Origin: Dipteris shenzhenensis
Lineage: Eukaryota; Polypodiophyta; Polypodiopsida; Gleicheniales
Strand: one strand, 5' to 3'
Length of the DNA stretch: 64,000 nucleotides
Assembly (NCBI GenBank): GCA_047967505.1
Contig: CM106538.1
The notes below the pieces were generated by a model that was not told where the DNA came from, did not search any database, and was given only the letters and a program-made list of their open reading frames with translations. Both the position numbers and the translations under genes were made by a program. Positions 10,341 through 23,334 of this stretch are shown here, piece by piece (the first letter of the stretch is position 1; each line of letters starts with the position of its first letter).

Positions 10341-13179
10341 TCCCATGCTAAGTTCCACTTTAGTTTCTCACAACTAAACCATGGTGTTATATCTCCATGC
10401 CATGGGTATTGTATACCAAGGTGATTCTAGACTTGAGTACATTTCTATTTTGACGCTTTCTTGCATATCATTTTTCCACTATCAGTGATCCCACTTCAGA
10501 GATAGGTTTTTAACTAGAATCATACAATCTTTATTAAAATTATCAAATAGAGGTCTTACATAGAGCTCCTCCCATTGTCTTTTTATCTTTACATTTTGCA
10601 TGTGATTGCTCTAAAGTACCCGCATCAAATTCTTATTTATCCTCCTTACAACAATACACTATAGCTATGTTTGTATTCAATTTGGAAGCTTCTTTTTCAA
10701 AGCTAGTTTAAATGATTTATGGAATGTCATGGTAAGGTAGTGATTTTGGAAATTTGTTCATCTCCCCCCATTGTGGTGAGATAGGGTTCTCTCTTCACTA
10801 TGTGGATTTAGATATCTCATCTAGTTTAGTTTACATGATGTCATTGTGAGATATATATTTCTCTGTCTCCCTCATTGTGGTTGGCTTGATCTTTTGCATC
10901 GCTACATCATATTTTATTGCCCTTTCATGATTTGGCAAGGTGATCTTGCTTGTGAGAAAATGATGCAATACATGGGTAATCTTAGATATGGCTGCCAAAC
11001 TAGCCTTGAAAGGGGATTTTCCTATGTAACTTTGCAAAGTTATGACTAATCCTAAACTTAATCCATTATCGGCCCCATTTCTAAGGATTTCTCTGAGCAT
11101 ATTTTGTTAATTTGGCTATGGTAAATTACAAAATCTTTTACTAAGCTGAGTAGGGTTCACATGTGGCCTCTACAAATTCTTTTTTAAATCATGGTATAGG
11201 TGTGGATCAGATTTGGAAGGTCATGTTGGATGTTCAAGGCATGTCTCAAGCTTTGCAAGTATCGAGAAGTATCATGTCTCTAGTCAATGGACAAAGAATA
11301 ATTTACTGCAACAATATCGAGACAATCAATGGAAAAAAAAGGTGGATAATTTTGTATGGGTACTACAAAAATATGTAAAATTAATTAATTCACCATTATC
11401 GTTAACTATTTAGGTTTTCACATGCATACTAAACGTCCAATGATTAGTCTAGATGTCAAGGTTAGTACTTGCAATCTAAATCAAGGTTAGAACTTACAAT
11501 AAATTGCAAGCACTGGGATAACCTATGAAATCCTCAAGGGTCACTTTTTAGAACCCATATAGCAAGTGTGAGCAATCATAAATATTAACATTTTACATTT
11601 TACATTTTGAAGCAAAAAATTTTACCCTCTTCTATATATTTACATGTTTGGAAGTTGAATTTAAAGCTCCCCCTTTATATAGTTAATTATATTAAATCCC
11701 CTCATATATATAAATGGAATATAAGTCCCCCAATTCAAAAATCCCCCCTCTGTTACCTTAGTACTAGCCCATGGGCTTCACAATTGACATGGATTATGTT
11801 CTTCATACACCAGCCAATGGGCTTCACCAATTGACATGTTTTCCTCTTCCTTAGCTTTGAAATGTAGTACTATGATCATTTTGAAAGATGAGTAAATTCT
11901 TGTAGATGAAGTTGTATGCGTCGTGGTGCCACATACTGACTTTATTCATGTTTGGTGAATCTTTAATAATGCCAAAGTGTTTGCAAGTGGAGCTTTTGTT
12001 TGTAGGTGTATGCCTTTTTCAATAGCATCAACTTCCATCCTTAAAAGCACCTCTGAAATGCATACAACTTAGATCGCTGAATTCCTCAGACAACTCAGGT
12101 CATTACATAAGAAATCTCCTCCCACCCTCACTCTACAGCACAAACTTACGATTCAAATAATTCATTCATTTGCAATTAGGCTGAAATCCATACATTAATT
12201 TCCTTTGCTCCAGATGGCACCCAAAATACTCTAGCCAGAGTCACATGGCAAACTTTGATTTTGCCACAAGCCCAAGGGAGCCTCGACACCATTAATCCTA
12301 AGATGCAGAGTAGCCCTCTTGGGCAAGATGATAGTGAGATGTCTCACTCTAGGATATAAGCCCTAGAAGCTCTTGATGCAACACGAGGTTCTTAAGAATA
12401 CCCCCATACTACAAGTGGTAGTCAAGAACATGGGCTTCTTAGGGAACATCCCCATCCTACAAGTGGTTTGTGGGGCAGTCTTTGTTCAAATGGATATTCT
12501 CACCTACACCTCTTACAAGAAAAGGCTCCCCTTTGATGAGAAGACTTTTTAGAGTCTCAAAGCACTTATGCTTGGTCTTATCCATCCTACCCCACTGATA
12601 TAGTAATCGGACTCCTCGTGGGAGAGGTTGAGTACCACCTGGACTCCACACTATTGGTCTAGAAAGCTTTTGTGGATGAAAGTGACCCTCAGGGTATAGT
12701 TCCTCAAGCAAACTCTGTGCCACTTCCAATGTAGGTTCTATAAAGTAGGGAAGGGAGGCCTTCTATTGGAAGAGATGGACAGTGATTAGTGGGATGGGGC
12801 ATCTTGGATGGGCTTACTTGGTAGAGGATCATGATTGTGGTTTCATCTTGGGGCATCTTGGATGGGCTTACTTGGTAGAGGATCCAGACTTGGTTTTGTT
12901 GATAGGGAGGGAGCACACTGGCAACCGTAGTTATGGTGGAAGGGGCGTGCTCTTAGAAAGGTTTAGTGGGATCCAAGGGAGTGATTCTAGCCTGCTCGAG
13001 TAGGGCACTTTGACAAGGTGGAGGAGATGGCTTTCTTTTCTTCCACCACCCATATAGTCTCATTACTTGTAGCTAGAGGTAGTAGCATGGACTTCCCTGA
13101 GAGGGCAACACTGGGTTGAGAAGGAGGTCCCCAAAGAGATCATTCCCTTAGTTCTTGTCATGCCTTTGGTCCAACCTGC
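10341..13179. other. Unassigned sequence between LINE RT and LINE tail
   Basis: In L1-like LINEs the RT and terminal zinc finger are usually closer, so some of this 2.8 kb may be inserted. AT-rich at 10400-11900. A repeated CAATGGGCTTCAC / CCATGGGCTTCAC motif occurs near 11769 and 11815. Minus-strand open stretches at 10831-11100 and 12457-12729 have no recognised domain. Confidence 0.35.
12796..12884 (+). repeat. 35-bp direct repeat, 54-bp period
   Basis: The block GGGGCATCTTGGATGGGCTT... occurs at 12796-12830 and 12850-12884, identical over 35 bp, which suggests a fairly recent duplication. Confidence 0.85.
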
Positions 13180-13760
13180 AACCATGGAAGATTCCTATTT
13201 CCTTTGAATGGTAACATATGGAGGACTACACATTGGCCCTTGGTTGGAGCAGATGAGGGTGGATAGAAAATGTGAATGTTGTACAGACGTAGTGATGGAG
13301 GCAATTCCTCACTGCCTATGGGGATGCCAGGTAGCATAGAGGATTTGGTCATTAGCTTTTAGGATAGTGCGGTGAGTGCCCAATGCATGGAGTGAGACTT
13401 CATAGGGGAATGGTTGCTTGGCTCACCAAGGGTGTGCATTTTTTATTGACCCCACAATTCGACCTTTTGGATTCATGGCCAAATAGTGACCAGGATCGAG
13501 ATACACAAGGTAGTTCCTTGCAGACGAATGCACCCTATACCTTTGGTAGAGGATATTGTGTGGGAGACAATTGCTAGCATAACTACATGGCATATCTAGG
13601 TCACCCATTATAGTTGGGTAATGGGAGGCAAGCACACTACTTTGATGGGGCAACCGATTTAGTCACCATTTGGGATATCATCTGCAGTCTATGAGCTAAT
13701 TGGTAGCATTGGACTTTGGGAGCTAGAGTGACTGCCAAAAGGTGTGAGCATTTTTTCAAG
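13180..13760 (+). pseudogene. LINE C-terminal zinc-finger (zf-RVT) region, broken
   Basis: Near 13272-13340 the plus strand reads ECCTDVVMEAIPHCLWGCQVA followed, after one stop, by RIW. That is the C-x(n)-E-x-x-x-H-x-x-x-x-C...IW signature of the zinc-binding tail found after plant LINE RTs. Downstream frames keep short matches to the same tail (FFIDPT and GFMAK near 13440-13490, SPFGIS-AVYELI near 13660-13700). It lies on the same strand as the RT at 9.3-10.3 kb and is probably the same element, expanded or interrupted. Confidence 0.6.
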
Positions 13761-15040
13761 GCATGGCCTACAGGCTGCTTCTATGTTCTCTCAAAGAGAG
13801 GTATCCATTGGTTGTATAGCCTACCACTTTGGTTGCTAGCCCTTGTTTTTGAGAGACTCACTAGGCCGTATGCTGGGAGCTCAAGAAATTCATTGGCCCT
13901 TTTTAGGCAGCCATCAATTTTATTTTCCTTTTCCCATGATCAGCACCTTCTTGGTTTTTACTTGGCCAACACTAGATGGCTCTTCACACTTCTCAAATCC
14001 TACAAAGCCACATGGTTAGTTGTATGTCATTAGATCATCCCTTGTCTAAAATTATTGAACATCCAAACAACTTGAACGTCCAAAAACAATGTGCCTCCAA
14101 GTAAGAACATGTCGAAAAACAATGTGCCTTCAACAAGTGAAAAACAACGTCCACATGAATTCTTTCATTTCAAGGTCAACATCTCACTGGTTTCAAGGTA
14201 TGCTTAGGCTTGTTGGTTTCATTTCCCTCAACTCTGTGATTGTTTTTTGCATGCATATCTTGAGTACCCGTGTAGGTATAGTGTAAGCGGGTTTGGTGGA
14301 CTCTGTAGGTAGTCGGCTCTTTGCTCCACGCTTGTGAGGAAAGATTGCCTTGAACACTGCATACCTTATGTAAGCTTTTGCATAGCAAGATTCAATGCCA
14401 TTATGTTTGGAGAAGCATCCTTCGCTCTTGAAGCTATAACTGCAATAGCCAGTTCCAAAGCATTCATTGGTCTACCCATCAGCTATGCCTACAAGAAAAT
14501 GAAGGCTTGTCAGAAAGAGATGTACCTTAACATATACAAGTAGGTCTATTGTCTAAGTAGCTGCATTTGATTAGAGAGTCCATTGATGGATGTAGACACC
14601 CTTCCATTCGCATTGAGTTCTCTCCTATTGGCGGTGCAACACCACCACTTGTGACCAAGGTTAGACGGACGGAACCTTGGAGCCACACAGTCCGGCCAAG
14701 GACCAAAGGTTGGCGTACAAGACCATAAGGCCCCTAGATAACACTACAGCCAATTGGTGCATAATAGGTACTAATTTGTCATAGTGTCCCAATGGTGAGG
14801 CTTTTTGAGTGTGAGGAAGAGGGTCAGGGGTTCGAATTTGGGCGAGTGCCCTATGGATGGAATATTCAGTGAATATTCGAGAGCTTGGCGATTGGTCTGC
14901 CATGGCGATCATGGATTATATTTTTGCACATGTGGCATTCATTGAACTAAAATAGAAGCGGGGTAAACCCATTATATAGTCAAGTAGTTAGATGTAGGAT
15001 AGTTCTGAGGAGCCACCGACTAGGTCACGGCCTAGTCCAG
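13761..15040. other. Mostly unassigned; contains a SINE-like head
   Basis: Short repeats of AAAACAATGTGCCT occur at 14083-14145. No coding region is recognised. The SINE-like piece is listed separately. Confidence 0.35.
14780..14865 (+). mobile_element. Possible tRNA-derived SINE head
   Basis: GTCCCAATGGTGAGG near 14785-14800 resembles a pol III A box, and GGTTCGAATTTGG at 14827-14839 is close to the B-box consensus GGTTCGANTCC. The spacing is tRNA-like. The flanks do not fold into a tRNA cloverleaf that I can see, so a SINE fragment is more likely than a tRNA gene. The 3' boundary is unknown. Confidence 0.35.
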
Positions 15041-15048
15041 TTAGCCAC

Positions 15049-17500
15049 TGTGATGCCCAAAATTGATATTTTTATTTGGCATTGGTATTGTTTTCTTCTA
15101 TGTTTGATAAGAGTTTGAGTATCAAGTGATAGCCTATAACAAGGGAGAGGAGGGCTCCTTTTATAGAGATTTTGTCACCCTCCTTCACCCATTTACAATT
15201 GCTGCCTGTAGATTCTTTTCCCCACCAATCACATAAGCCCGTATGTCACCATCCATGTCCTTTTTGGCTACTCTTGCCATGTGTCCCATCACAAGATGCT
15301 CAAGACTGTTAAAATATTGAGAAAGTCAAGAGTAGCCCATAGGGACCCTCTCTTTTCCACATGTTCACATCCTCCTTATTCTACATAGGAATTCTAGAAG
15401 GATTCCTCTTGACTTCACACTCCTCCACATGCCTTCTACATGCTTGGCATGTGATTGCTCTTATATTATTGGAACACATGGACATGAGCCCATCTCTTTA
15501 TATGACTCATTCTTCCTATTTTCTAAAAACCCCATAATATCCCATACACAAATAACTCTCACCCCATACCAAGGTATTTATAATTCATACCCATGGTATT
15601 TACAATGATTTATTCCACTCATCCTCTCAATCCCATCACGCACCCGCTTTTCCATTGCCGTCTTCCAACCGCTTCACTACGTCTGGCTCCTCTATAGCAG
15701 CTTTGCAACGACTTCTAAGAGTCTCTGCAACCTCCTACAAGCTCAGCCACCTCCTTTGAAACCTCCAATGAATAGAGCTAAGGCGGCTACATTCCTACAC
15801 TAAGCATCTACCGGCTTTTCCAAGGAAGTAGCAGTGATTAATGAAAAGAGGTAGCCCGCATGCAATATAGTCATCACCACTAACGCGAATAGCTCTCAAG
15901 CAACTAGTCAGCCACTAAGCTAGCTCCAACGTGGCTCCCTGGCAGACTCTACAATGACGACTTTGCAACTCCATACGTTGTAGCCACGACCTCTCTAGCC
16001 TTCAGTTCCAACCTACGACGTCTAGGTGCACAACTAAAATGCAGCACTTGTGAAGGAGGAGCAGTGAAGCTCGCGAGCGAGAACCTGGGAAGAGACTGTC
16101 CACCCTCGCCATAAACGAAACTGAAGAATTGATGTGAGCTTTTGACGATGTTGACAGAATCTTCTAAGATTCTGGCACCTCACCTCATGACACGTAGCAC
16201 CATAGTGACCCTCCTTATCTCCAACCCAAGGTTGGTTCTCACACTGCCATGTGGCATACATCTAACCACACCCACACTTGGTTAGCCTTATGCCATGTGT
16301 AGATAAGTGTTATTCTTGGGTCATGTTAACCCCTGGTTAGGTCACCAAAGTAAGGTTTGGTTAAGATCTTGACATGTGGCACTCTTATCCTCAACCGCCA
16401 CATCATCATCTTATCCACAATGCCATGTCATTTACCACAGTGGCAACCGCGTCAGCAAGCCATGTCATTTTGCCAACTCATCAACCACATCATTACTGCC
16501 ACATCAGCATAGCCACATCAGCTACCACATCATCTACCACATCATCTGCCACATCATCAACTGCCACATCATCAGTGCCATGTGGCACGTTGATTCTCTG
16601 CAGGCACACATAGTGATCCACAGTCACTTCATGTGACCACTCTTACCACCTCAGCACAATGCTCCACCGGCACACCTCTTGCTAAGCATAGTGCCACATC
16701 ATCACTGCATGTGACCGACAGTGACACATCATCATTGAGCACCATTTGCACTCCTTTTGCCCCTCCACCTAGATGAGACCCAGATCAAGTCGTATCTCTT
16801 GATCTAGGAAGAATTTGAGGGTGCTCCAAAAAAGAAAGTCGCTCGTTTTTTTGTGCTCTACGCACTCGTCATATCATGTGCACATTTTGGTGCAAGTTAC
16901 ACTCACATTTGAGCCTTGCCGACAAAACCACTTCCTTCACACACATTCGCCTCTACATCGATGCATCTGACGCAGCACTTAAAAAGAACAAAAGAAAAGG
17001 AATTATTTGCTATTCTTTCATCGATCGATGGTTGGTATAGATCTAGATCAGAGTAGACTAGATCGCCATAGAGGGGACGCTTTAAATTTCCCCAAGTTGC
17101 CAATCTAATCCATGCTCGAAATTCCCGACTAGTACCTACTCGGAGTCAGTCCATACGCTCACATACAGTTTCACATCATTACATTACCTAAAACCTTACA
17201 TTCATCAGTTCAGTGAGTAGACTTCAGAGAGTACAGAGGCATTGTAGATTATTTCAGTGGGCAAATAGCATTTGATTGCACACACACATGCCACCATTGT
17301 AAAGCCTATTTGGCTATCTCACGGCATTGTGTACATCATTTCAGCCTTGTAAAGCCTCTCGGCTATTCCTGACATCATTGCCACAAGCCTTGTAATACAT
17401 ATCATATTTTATATATTGCAGTTCTATCTTCACCGGCAATTCAGAGATTTCACTTGCCACAGTCAGTGTATTTGCAATTGATTCATACAGAGATTTTCAC
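15049..17500 (+). repeat. Possible long 5' LTR / leader of copia element 1
   Basis: The sequence starts TGTGATGCCCAAAATTG, a common style for long plant LTRs, and runs to the gag start at 17528. It contains a TTTTATAGAGATT box near 15158, short duplications at 17297-17375 (TTGTAAAGCCT twice) and a repeat cluster at 16490-16580. No matching 3' copy is present because the element is truncated, and no canonical primer site was found, so this is only a suggestion. Confidence 0.3.
16485..16590 (+). repeat. Degenerate 11-15-bp tandem repeat (GCCACATCATC)
   Basis: At least seven imperfect copies of (C/G)CCACATCATC or ACCACATCATC in a row, continuing more loosely to about 16730. Confidence 0.85.
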
Positions 17501-17527
17501 GACACTTTTGAGTACATTTCTTGCACT

Positions 17528-18660
17528 ATGTCTATGACTAGCAACCTCAATCTGGAGGCATCTGCTAAGTTAGACAACTCCAATTACGATATATGGAAAT
17601 ACCAAATGGAGACCATTCTTGTACTTCAGGACAAATGGGAGTATGTCGATGGATCTACACCTAGACCATTGGCCGATCTAGCCACAAGTAGCAATGGGAT
17701 CTACAACTAAAACAATTTTTGCACCAGTAGCATATCGTGCCATTGCCCGAGCTCAGGCAAAATGGGATAAGAAAGAGAAGTATGCCTATCATCTGATCAA
17801 GAAGAATGTGCAAGATGTCATGCTAGGACAACTCAACACAGTCAAGACATTGAAAGAAACATGGCATATGATCGCATCTCTCTACGAGTCTAAGAACACA
17901 TCCAGGATTCTCACCCTGAGAAACCAAATCAGCTAGAGTTTCTACAACAGTAGTGAAACCAGTCATGCTTATGTACTCCACATAAAAGACTACAACAATC
18001 AACTTGCAACAGCAGGAGAGACTATGAACCCCACAGAAATGGTTCAAGTCATTCTGAATGGACTAGGAGAGGGATACGAGAATCTAGTCTAGAGTATTGA
18101 CATCTAATGATAAATTTCAACACTCGAAGAACTTCAGTCAATTCTACTTGGTGAAGAACTCAGGACTCAGGCAATCCAAGCACGTAAAGGTCATTCTAAT
18201 GATCAAGCATTCACAGCTTCAGACAGAAGCAGAGGCAGAGGTAGATGATATCAGAAAAGTGGTCATCATCAGCAACAAAATAAAAGTCAGCATCATCGTC
18301 AGCATCAACAGCATCAGAATCAGCAAAGAGGAAATCATTCCAATCGAGGAAGATTTCAAGGACGAGGGAATGCATCCACCAATACGTCAAACATTCAGTG
18401 CAACTACTGTTACAATTTTGGACACTATGAAAGAGATTGCCGCAAGAAGTAGTACGATCAAGGCGGTCAATCCAGCAGGAATCGAGGGAATTCCAGAGGC
18501 AAAGGAAATCATCATGGTGGACATTCTAGTCACAGTCATTTTGAAAATGAACATGGAAATATGTTTCTTGCAAGTGAGGAAATGCATCAGATTGATACAA
18601 TGTACCTAGACACTGATTACAATCCCAAAGATGATTTTAGCTATCAAGTCGACCAAGTGG
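17528..18660 (+). pseudogene. Copia 1 gag with zinc knuckle, broken
   Basis: Gag (particle protein). ATG at 17528; NYDIWKYQMETIL near 17580-17620 is the typical copia gag N-terminal box. The frame shifts near 17700, continues with AYHLIKKNVQDVML and WHMIASLYESK, then meets stops near 17935 and 18090. A CCHC zinc knuckle, CNYCYNFGHYERDC, lies at about 18391-18432 in another frame, followed by a stop and a Gly/His/Ser-rich spacer. About 370 codons in all, normal for plant copia gag. Confidence 0.8.
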
Positions 18661-19930
18661 AACATGATCCTTGGTATATCAACGGCGGTGCATCATCTCA
18701 CATGAAAAATCATCAGGAATGGTTCACAGAAATGAAGCCATTAGAAGGTCAGAAGAATGTCATCTACATAGCAAACAATACACCAAATCCAGTTCAAGGG
18801 ATAGGTGTTATCCCTATGAACAATTTCACTGGTACAAAAGGATTAGTGAAAGATGTGCTCTATGTTCCGAAGCTCAGCAAGTACCTTTTGTCAATAGGTC
18901 AAATGATGGAACACAATTATCGAGTCATCTTCAACGATGATGAATGCACTGTCAGAGATAAATCCAAAAGATGTCAAGGAAGGACGCTTATACAAAATGC
19001 TAGTTGTAGTACCAGATAAGCATGCCATGTCAGCTCAACCGTAACAAATGCCACTATCTGCAAAATGGCACAAGAGATATGGTCATGTCAACTTCAAGTA
19101 CTTGTTAGATCTCAGGAATCAGAATATGGCAATTGGGATTACGAAGCTACAGTTTCTTGGAAAAGTTTGCGAAGCATGGATTTGGCAAACAAAAGCGAAC
19201 CAACTTTGGCAGAAGTACCTCTCGTGCATGAGGTATTATTGATTTGATACATACAGATGTATGGGGTTATGCCCAGACTCGCAGCATCAATGGTTCACTT
19301 TACTACTTGACTTTCATTGACGACTACAGCAAATATTGTTGGGTCTAGTTTCTGAAAGAGAAATCTGAAGTGTTTTCCAAATTTCAAGAATTCAAAGCCA
19401 TGGTAGAAAACCAGACAGGTAGAAAGATCAAGGTCATGAGATCAAATAGAGGAGGTGAATACATGTCTTTAGCATTCATGAACTTTTGCAAAAATCATGG
19501 CATTCGAAGACAATTCACATGTGCAGATACCCTCAGCAGAATGCAAGAGCTGAAAGGAAGAATGGGACTTTAGCAGACAGTGCTAAAGCAATGTTTAGTG
19601 AAAAGCATCTTCCGAATCAATATTGGGTGAAAGCAATAGCTACAATAAACTACTTGCTTAATTGGCTTCCTATTGAACCGATACAAGGTATGACTCCTTA
19701 TGAAGCATTCACTAGACACAAGCCACACCACAAGCCACACATTAGGCATCTCTGCATATTTCTTTGCATAGCATATGCCCACATACATGATGATCATCGC
19801 AGGAAATTGGATGCAAAGTCATGCAAATGCATCATGGTTGGCTACAGTGAAGAAAGCAAAGCATACAAATTGTATGATCCCATCAACCGCAAGGTCATTA
19901 TCTCCAGAGATGTAATCTTTGATGAGGAAT
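18661..19930 (+). pseudogene. Copia 1 protease and integrase, broken
   Basis: The protease start reads WYINGGASSHM at 18672-18704. The family has DSGAS, so the catalytic Asp is Asn here (AAC at 18681-18683) and Ser is Gly; this copy would be proteolytically dead even without stops. The GAG-pre-integrase box WHKRYGHVNFKYL is near 19064-19100. The integrase core has TDVWG near 19253, FIDDYSKY near 19313-19336 and a QN...ERKNGT segment near 19520-19570, matching the D,D,E spacing of retroviral-type integrases. The tail GYSEESKAYKLYDP and VIISRDVIFDEE is near 19840-19930. Frameshifts lie near 19015, 19240 and 19540. Confidence 0.85.
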
Positions 19931-20088
19931 GAGAATGGAAAACCTCACCTACATAGGAGATAGAAGCATCAACTTCACAGTCATTTACAGAACAGGTTGA
20001 TGAAGAAGAGCAAGAATTACTAGCAACACCCCAAGCAGAGCCACAGTAGCTCAGATGGTCTAGTAGGGAAAGTAGACCTCTAGCCAGA

Positions 20089-20860
20089 TTGACATATGCT
20101 CAGAAAGGCAAAGCAATTCAGGTGGGAACCACCAACTATGCTCTTATGACTACCATCTTGGCTATAGAAGAGCCAGTGTACTTCGAAGATGTAGTAGACA
20201 AGCCAGAATGGCAAAATGCTATGTATAAGAATAATACTTGGGAATTATGCGACCTTCCACCAAGAAAGAAGGCCATAACAAACAAATGGGTATACAAAGT
20301 GAAGTACAATCTAGATGGCAGTATTCAAAGATACAAAGCTAAACTAGTTGCAAAAGGATTTGCACAGCAATATGATCAAGATTATGATGAGACTTATGCT
20401 CCAGTAGCAAACATGGATTGCATATGGTTCTTGATATCCCTAGCGACACTGAGCAGATGGAATGTGTACCAGCTCGATGTTAAGAATGCATTTTTCAATT
20501 GTTATCTAGATGAGGAAGTCTACATGCAATAACTAGTAGATTATGTTGAACCAGGAAAGGAGAATAAGGTTTGCCATCTCAAGAAAAGTCTTTATGGCTT
20601 AAAGCAAGCACCCAGAAGTTGGTACAACAGAATTGATAAGTATTTTGCTAATCTGGGATACATGAAGTCCAATGTAGATCATACTCTCTACTACAAAGTT
20701 CAAGGGGAAGACATTACTATTGCACTTTTGTATGTAGATGATCTGATTGTGATAGGAAGCAAGGATAGCTTCATCAAAAAACTGAAACAAGACTTATCTA
20801 TAGAGTTCGACATGGAAGTTCTTGGACTTATGCACTATTGTCTTAGAATTGAGTTCTAGA
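20089..20860 (+). pseudogene. Copia 1 reverse transcriptase, broken
   Basis: Contains NKWVYKVKYN, KAKLVAKGFAQ and YQLDVKNAFFN (near 20280-20500), LKKSLYGLKQAPRSW (near 20580) and the catalytic YVDD at 20731-20742, so the polymerase motif is intact. A TAA at 20530 and a TAG near 20857 interrupt the frame. The length matches the copia RT domain. Confidence 0.9.
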
Positions 20861-20880
20861 GAGATTCAGATAGCACATTC

Positions 20881-21540
20881 ATGAGTCAACTCAAGTATGT
20901 TGGCAGTCTCCTCAAGAAGTTTCATATGGCAGATTGCAAGATTGCAGCCACTCCCATGGAACAGAGTTTGAAACTTACTAAAGATTCAGAAAAGCCTACA
21001 ATCAATGATAGGTACTACAGGAAGCCCATCGGATCTCTTATATATCTGACAATCACACGGCCAGATATTTGTTATCCAGTAAGCTCACTAGCACAGCTTA
21101 TGGCAAATCCAAAATAGTCTCGCCAAAAGAGTCTTGAGATACATCAAAGGTACAAGACAGTTTGGGATAGAATACAGAGGAAGTAATCCCCAGTTTCATG
21201 GATACTATGACAGTGACTATGCCGGAGATCATGAGACCAGGAGATCGACACAGGGATATGCATTTTTCCTTGACCAAGGTACTATATCATGGTTGTCAAA
21301 CAAACAGCCAACTATTTCTTTGTCTTTGATTGAAGCTAGATATAGAGCACTCATTATAGGTGCATGTGAGGCTATATGGCTCAGAAGACTATTGTCAAAA
21401 ACAGATTACTTTGATGAGTCAAAGCCAACAACAATATATTGTGATAATCAATCGGCTCAAGCATTGGCCAAAAATCCAGTATATCACTCCAGGACGAAGC
21501 ACATGATGTCAGAGAGCACTTCATCAGAGAAAGAGTGTCC
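20881..21540 (+). pseudogene. Copia 1 RNase H, 3' truncated
   Basis: Reads DSDYAGDHETRRSTQGY near 21210-21260, ISWLSNKQPTISLS near 21285-21325 and YCDNQSAQALAKNPVYHSRTKH near 21435-21500. These carry the usual RNase H acidic residues, although SLIEARY replaces the usual SSTEAEY so the Glu is shifted or lost. A TAG near 21115 and truncation at about 21540 end it. Confidence 0.85.
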
Positions 21541-22263
21541 TGGGAAAGATACAATTAACTTTGGACCTTTCGTATCCAACCACATCATGGACTTATTTCA
21601 CTTCTGTCCACCATTATATTTTGCTCTGTGTGTGTGTGTGTGTGTGTGTAGCCCCATCTATCATCCAATCGCCTCACCTCTCGAGCTTAGTTCTCATGGC
21701 TATAAAGCACATGACGTGAAACACACTTAATCCTTTACTCTCCTTGAGAACCAAGGCTAACTTCTAAAAGAGGTTAGATTAGATCACTTAGGGAAGAGGA
21801 TGTTGGCTTATCTCTAGACATACTGCCAGCTCGATGCTCCTAAGAAAAATACAAATACCTTTAATGATTACTAGTCCAAACACATCATGGCCTTGTCTTA
21901 TTTCACTTCTGGCCTACCATTATATTTTTTCGTCCCCTCTCTCTCTCTCTCTCTCTCAGTGTAGTGCCACCTATCATCCAATCGCCTCACGTCTCAAGCT
22001 TAGTTCTCATGGCTATCGTCCACATGACATGAAACATATTTGATGCTTTACTCTCATTGAGAAGCAAGGCTAGCTTCTCAAAACGAAGGTTAGATTAGAT
22101 CACTTAGGGTAGAGGGTGCAAGCTTATCTCTAGACATATTGCCAGGTCATCAAGATGATCCTACGAAAGATACAATCACATTTAATGATTACTGGTCCCA
22201 ACCACATCCATGGCCTTGTCTTATTTCACTTCTGCCCTACCATTATATTCTTTCATCCTCTCT

Positions 22264-22315
<52 letters not shown>

Positions 22316-22922
22316 CCCCACCTATCATCCAATCGCCTCACGTCTTGAGCTTTAGTTCTCATGGCTATAGTCCACATGACATGAAACATATTTGATGCTT
22401 TACTCTCATTGAGAAGCAAGGCTAGCTTCTCAAAACGAAGGTTAGATTAGAATACTTAGGGTAGAGGGTGCAAGCTTATCTCTAGACATATTTCCAGGTC
22501 ATCAAGATGCTCCTACAAAAGATACAATCACATTTAATGATTACTGATATCCAATCACCTCAACTCTGGAGGTTACTTCTCATGGCTATAATGCACATGA
22601 CATGAAACATACATAATCCTTTACTCTCCTTGAGAGGTTGATTAGACCAACCACATCATCGCCTTGTCTCTAACTAATACACTAACTTAATTCACTTCTG
22701 TACATCAATATATTTTCCCTCTCTCTCTCTCTCCCTCTCTCTCTCTCTCTCGCCTCTATTATCTTTTAGTTCTTTAGTCTCAATAATATAATCATCTAGA
22801 AACTATAAGATCATAATGGTTTGGATGATTTTAAAAATGTAGCTTACATTTAATGATTACTGGTCCAAACACATCATGGCCTTGTCTTATTTCACTTCTA
22901 GCCTACCATTATATTTTTTCGT

Positions 22923-22966
<44 letters not shown>

Positions 22967-23249
22967 GCCCCACCTATCATCCAATCACCTCATGTCTCAA
23001 TCTTAGTTCTCATGGCTATAGTCCACATGACATGAAACATATTTGATGCTTTACTCTCATTGAGAAGCAAGGCTAGCTTCTCAAAACGAAGGTTAGGTTA
23101 GATCACTTAGGGTAGAGGGTGCAAGCTTATCTCTAGACATATTGCCAGGTCATCAAGATGCTCCTACAAAAGATACAATCACATTTAATGATTACTGGTC
23201 CAACCACATCATGGCCTTGTCTTATTTCACTTCTACCCTACCATTATAT

Positions 23250-23334
<85 letters not shown>

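Larger units (their letters stand above)
17528..21540 (+). mobile_element. Ty1/copia element 1, all domains, 3' end lost
   Basis: Order gag, zinc knuckle, protease, integrase, reverse transcriptase, RNase H, which is the copia order. Gag starts at ATG 17528 (NYDIWKYQME motif). The frame is broken by a shift near 17700 and stops near 17935, 18090, 19015, 19240, 20040, 20532, 20858 and 21116. The RNase H breaks off at REHF-like sequence near 21530, where satellite repeats begin, so the 3' LTR is missing. Non-functional. Confidence 0.9.

Noticed and set aside
14780-14865. Functional tRNA gene
   Set aside because: Pol III boxes are present, but no acceptor stem or anticodon arm pairing could be found.
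16838-16865. Third copy of the GCGAGC terminal repeat
   Set aside because: Only AAAGTCGCTCG is shared; no extended similarity to the ends of the 10.1-kb segment.
23255-23330. Ser/Leu-repeat protein in the satellite array
   Set aside because: Long Leu-Ser frames are translations of (CT)n.
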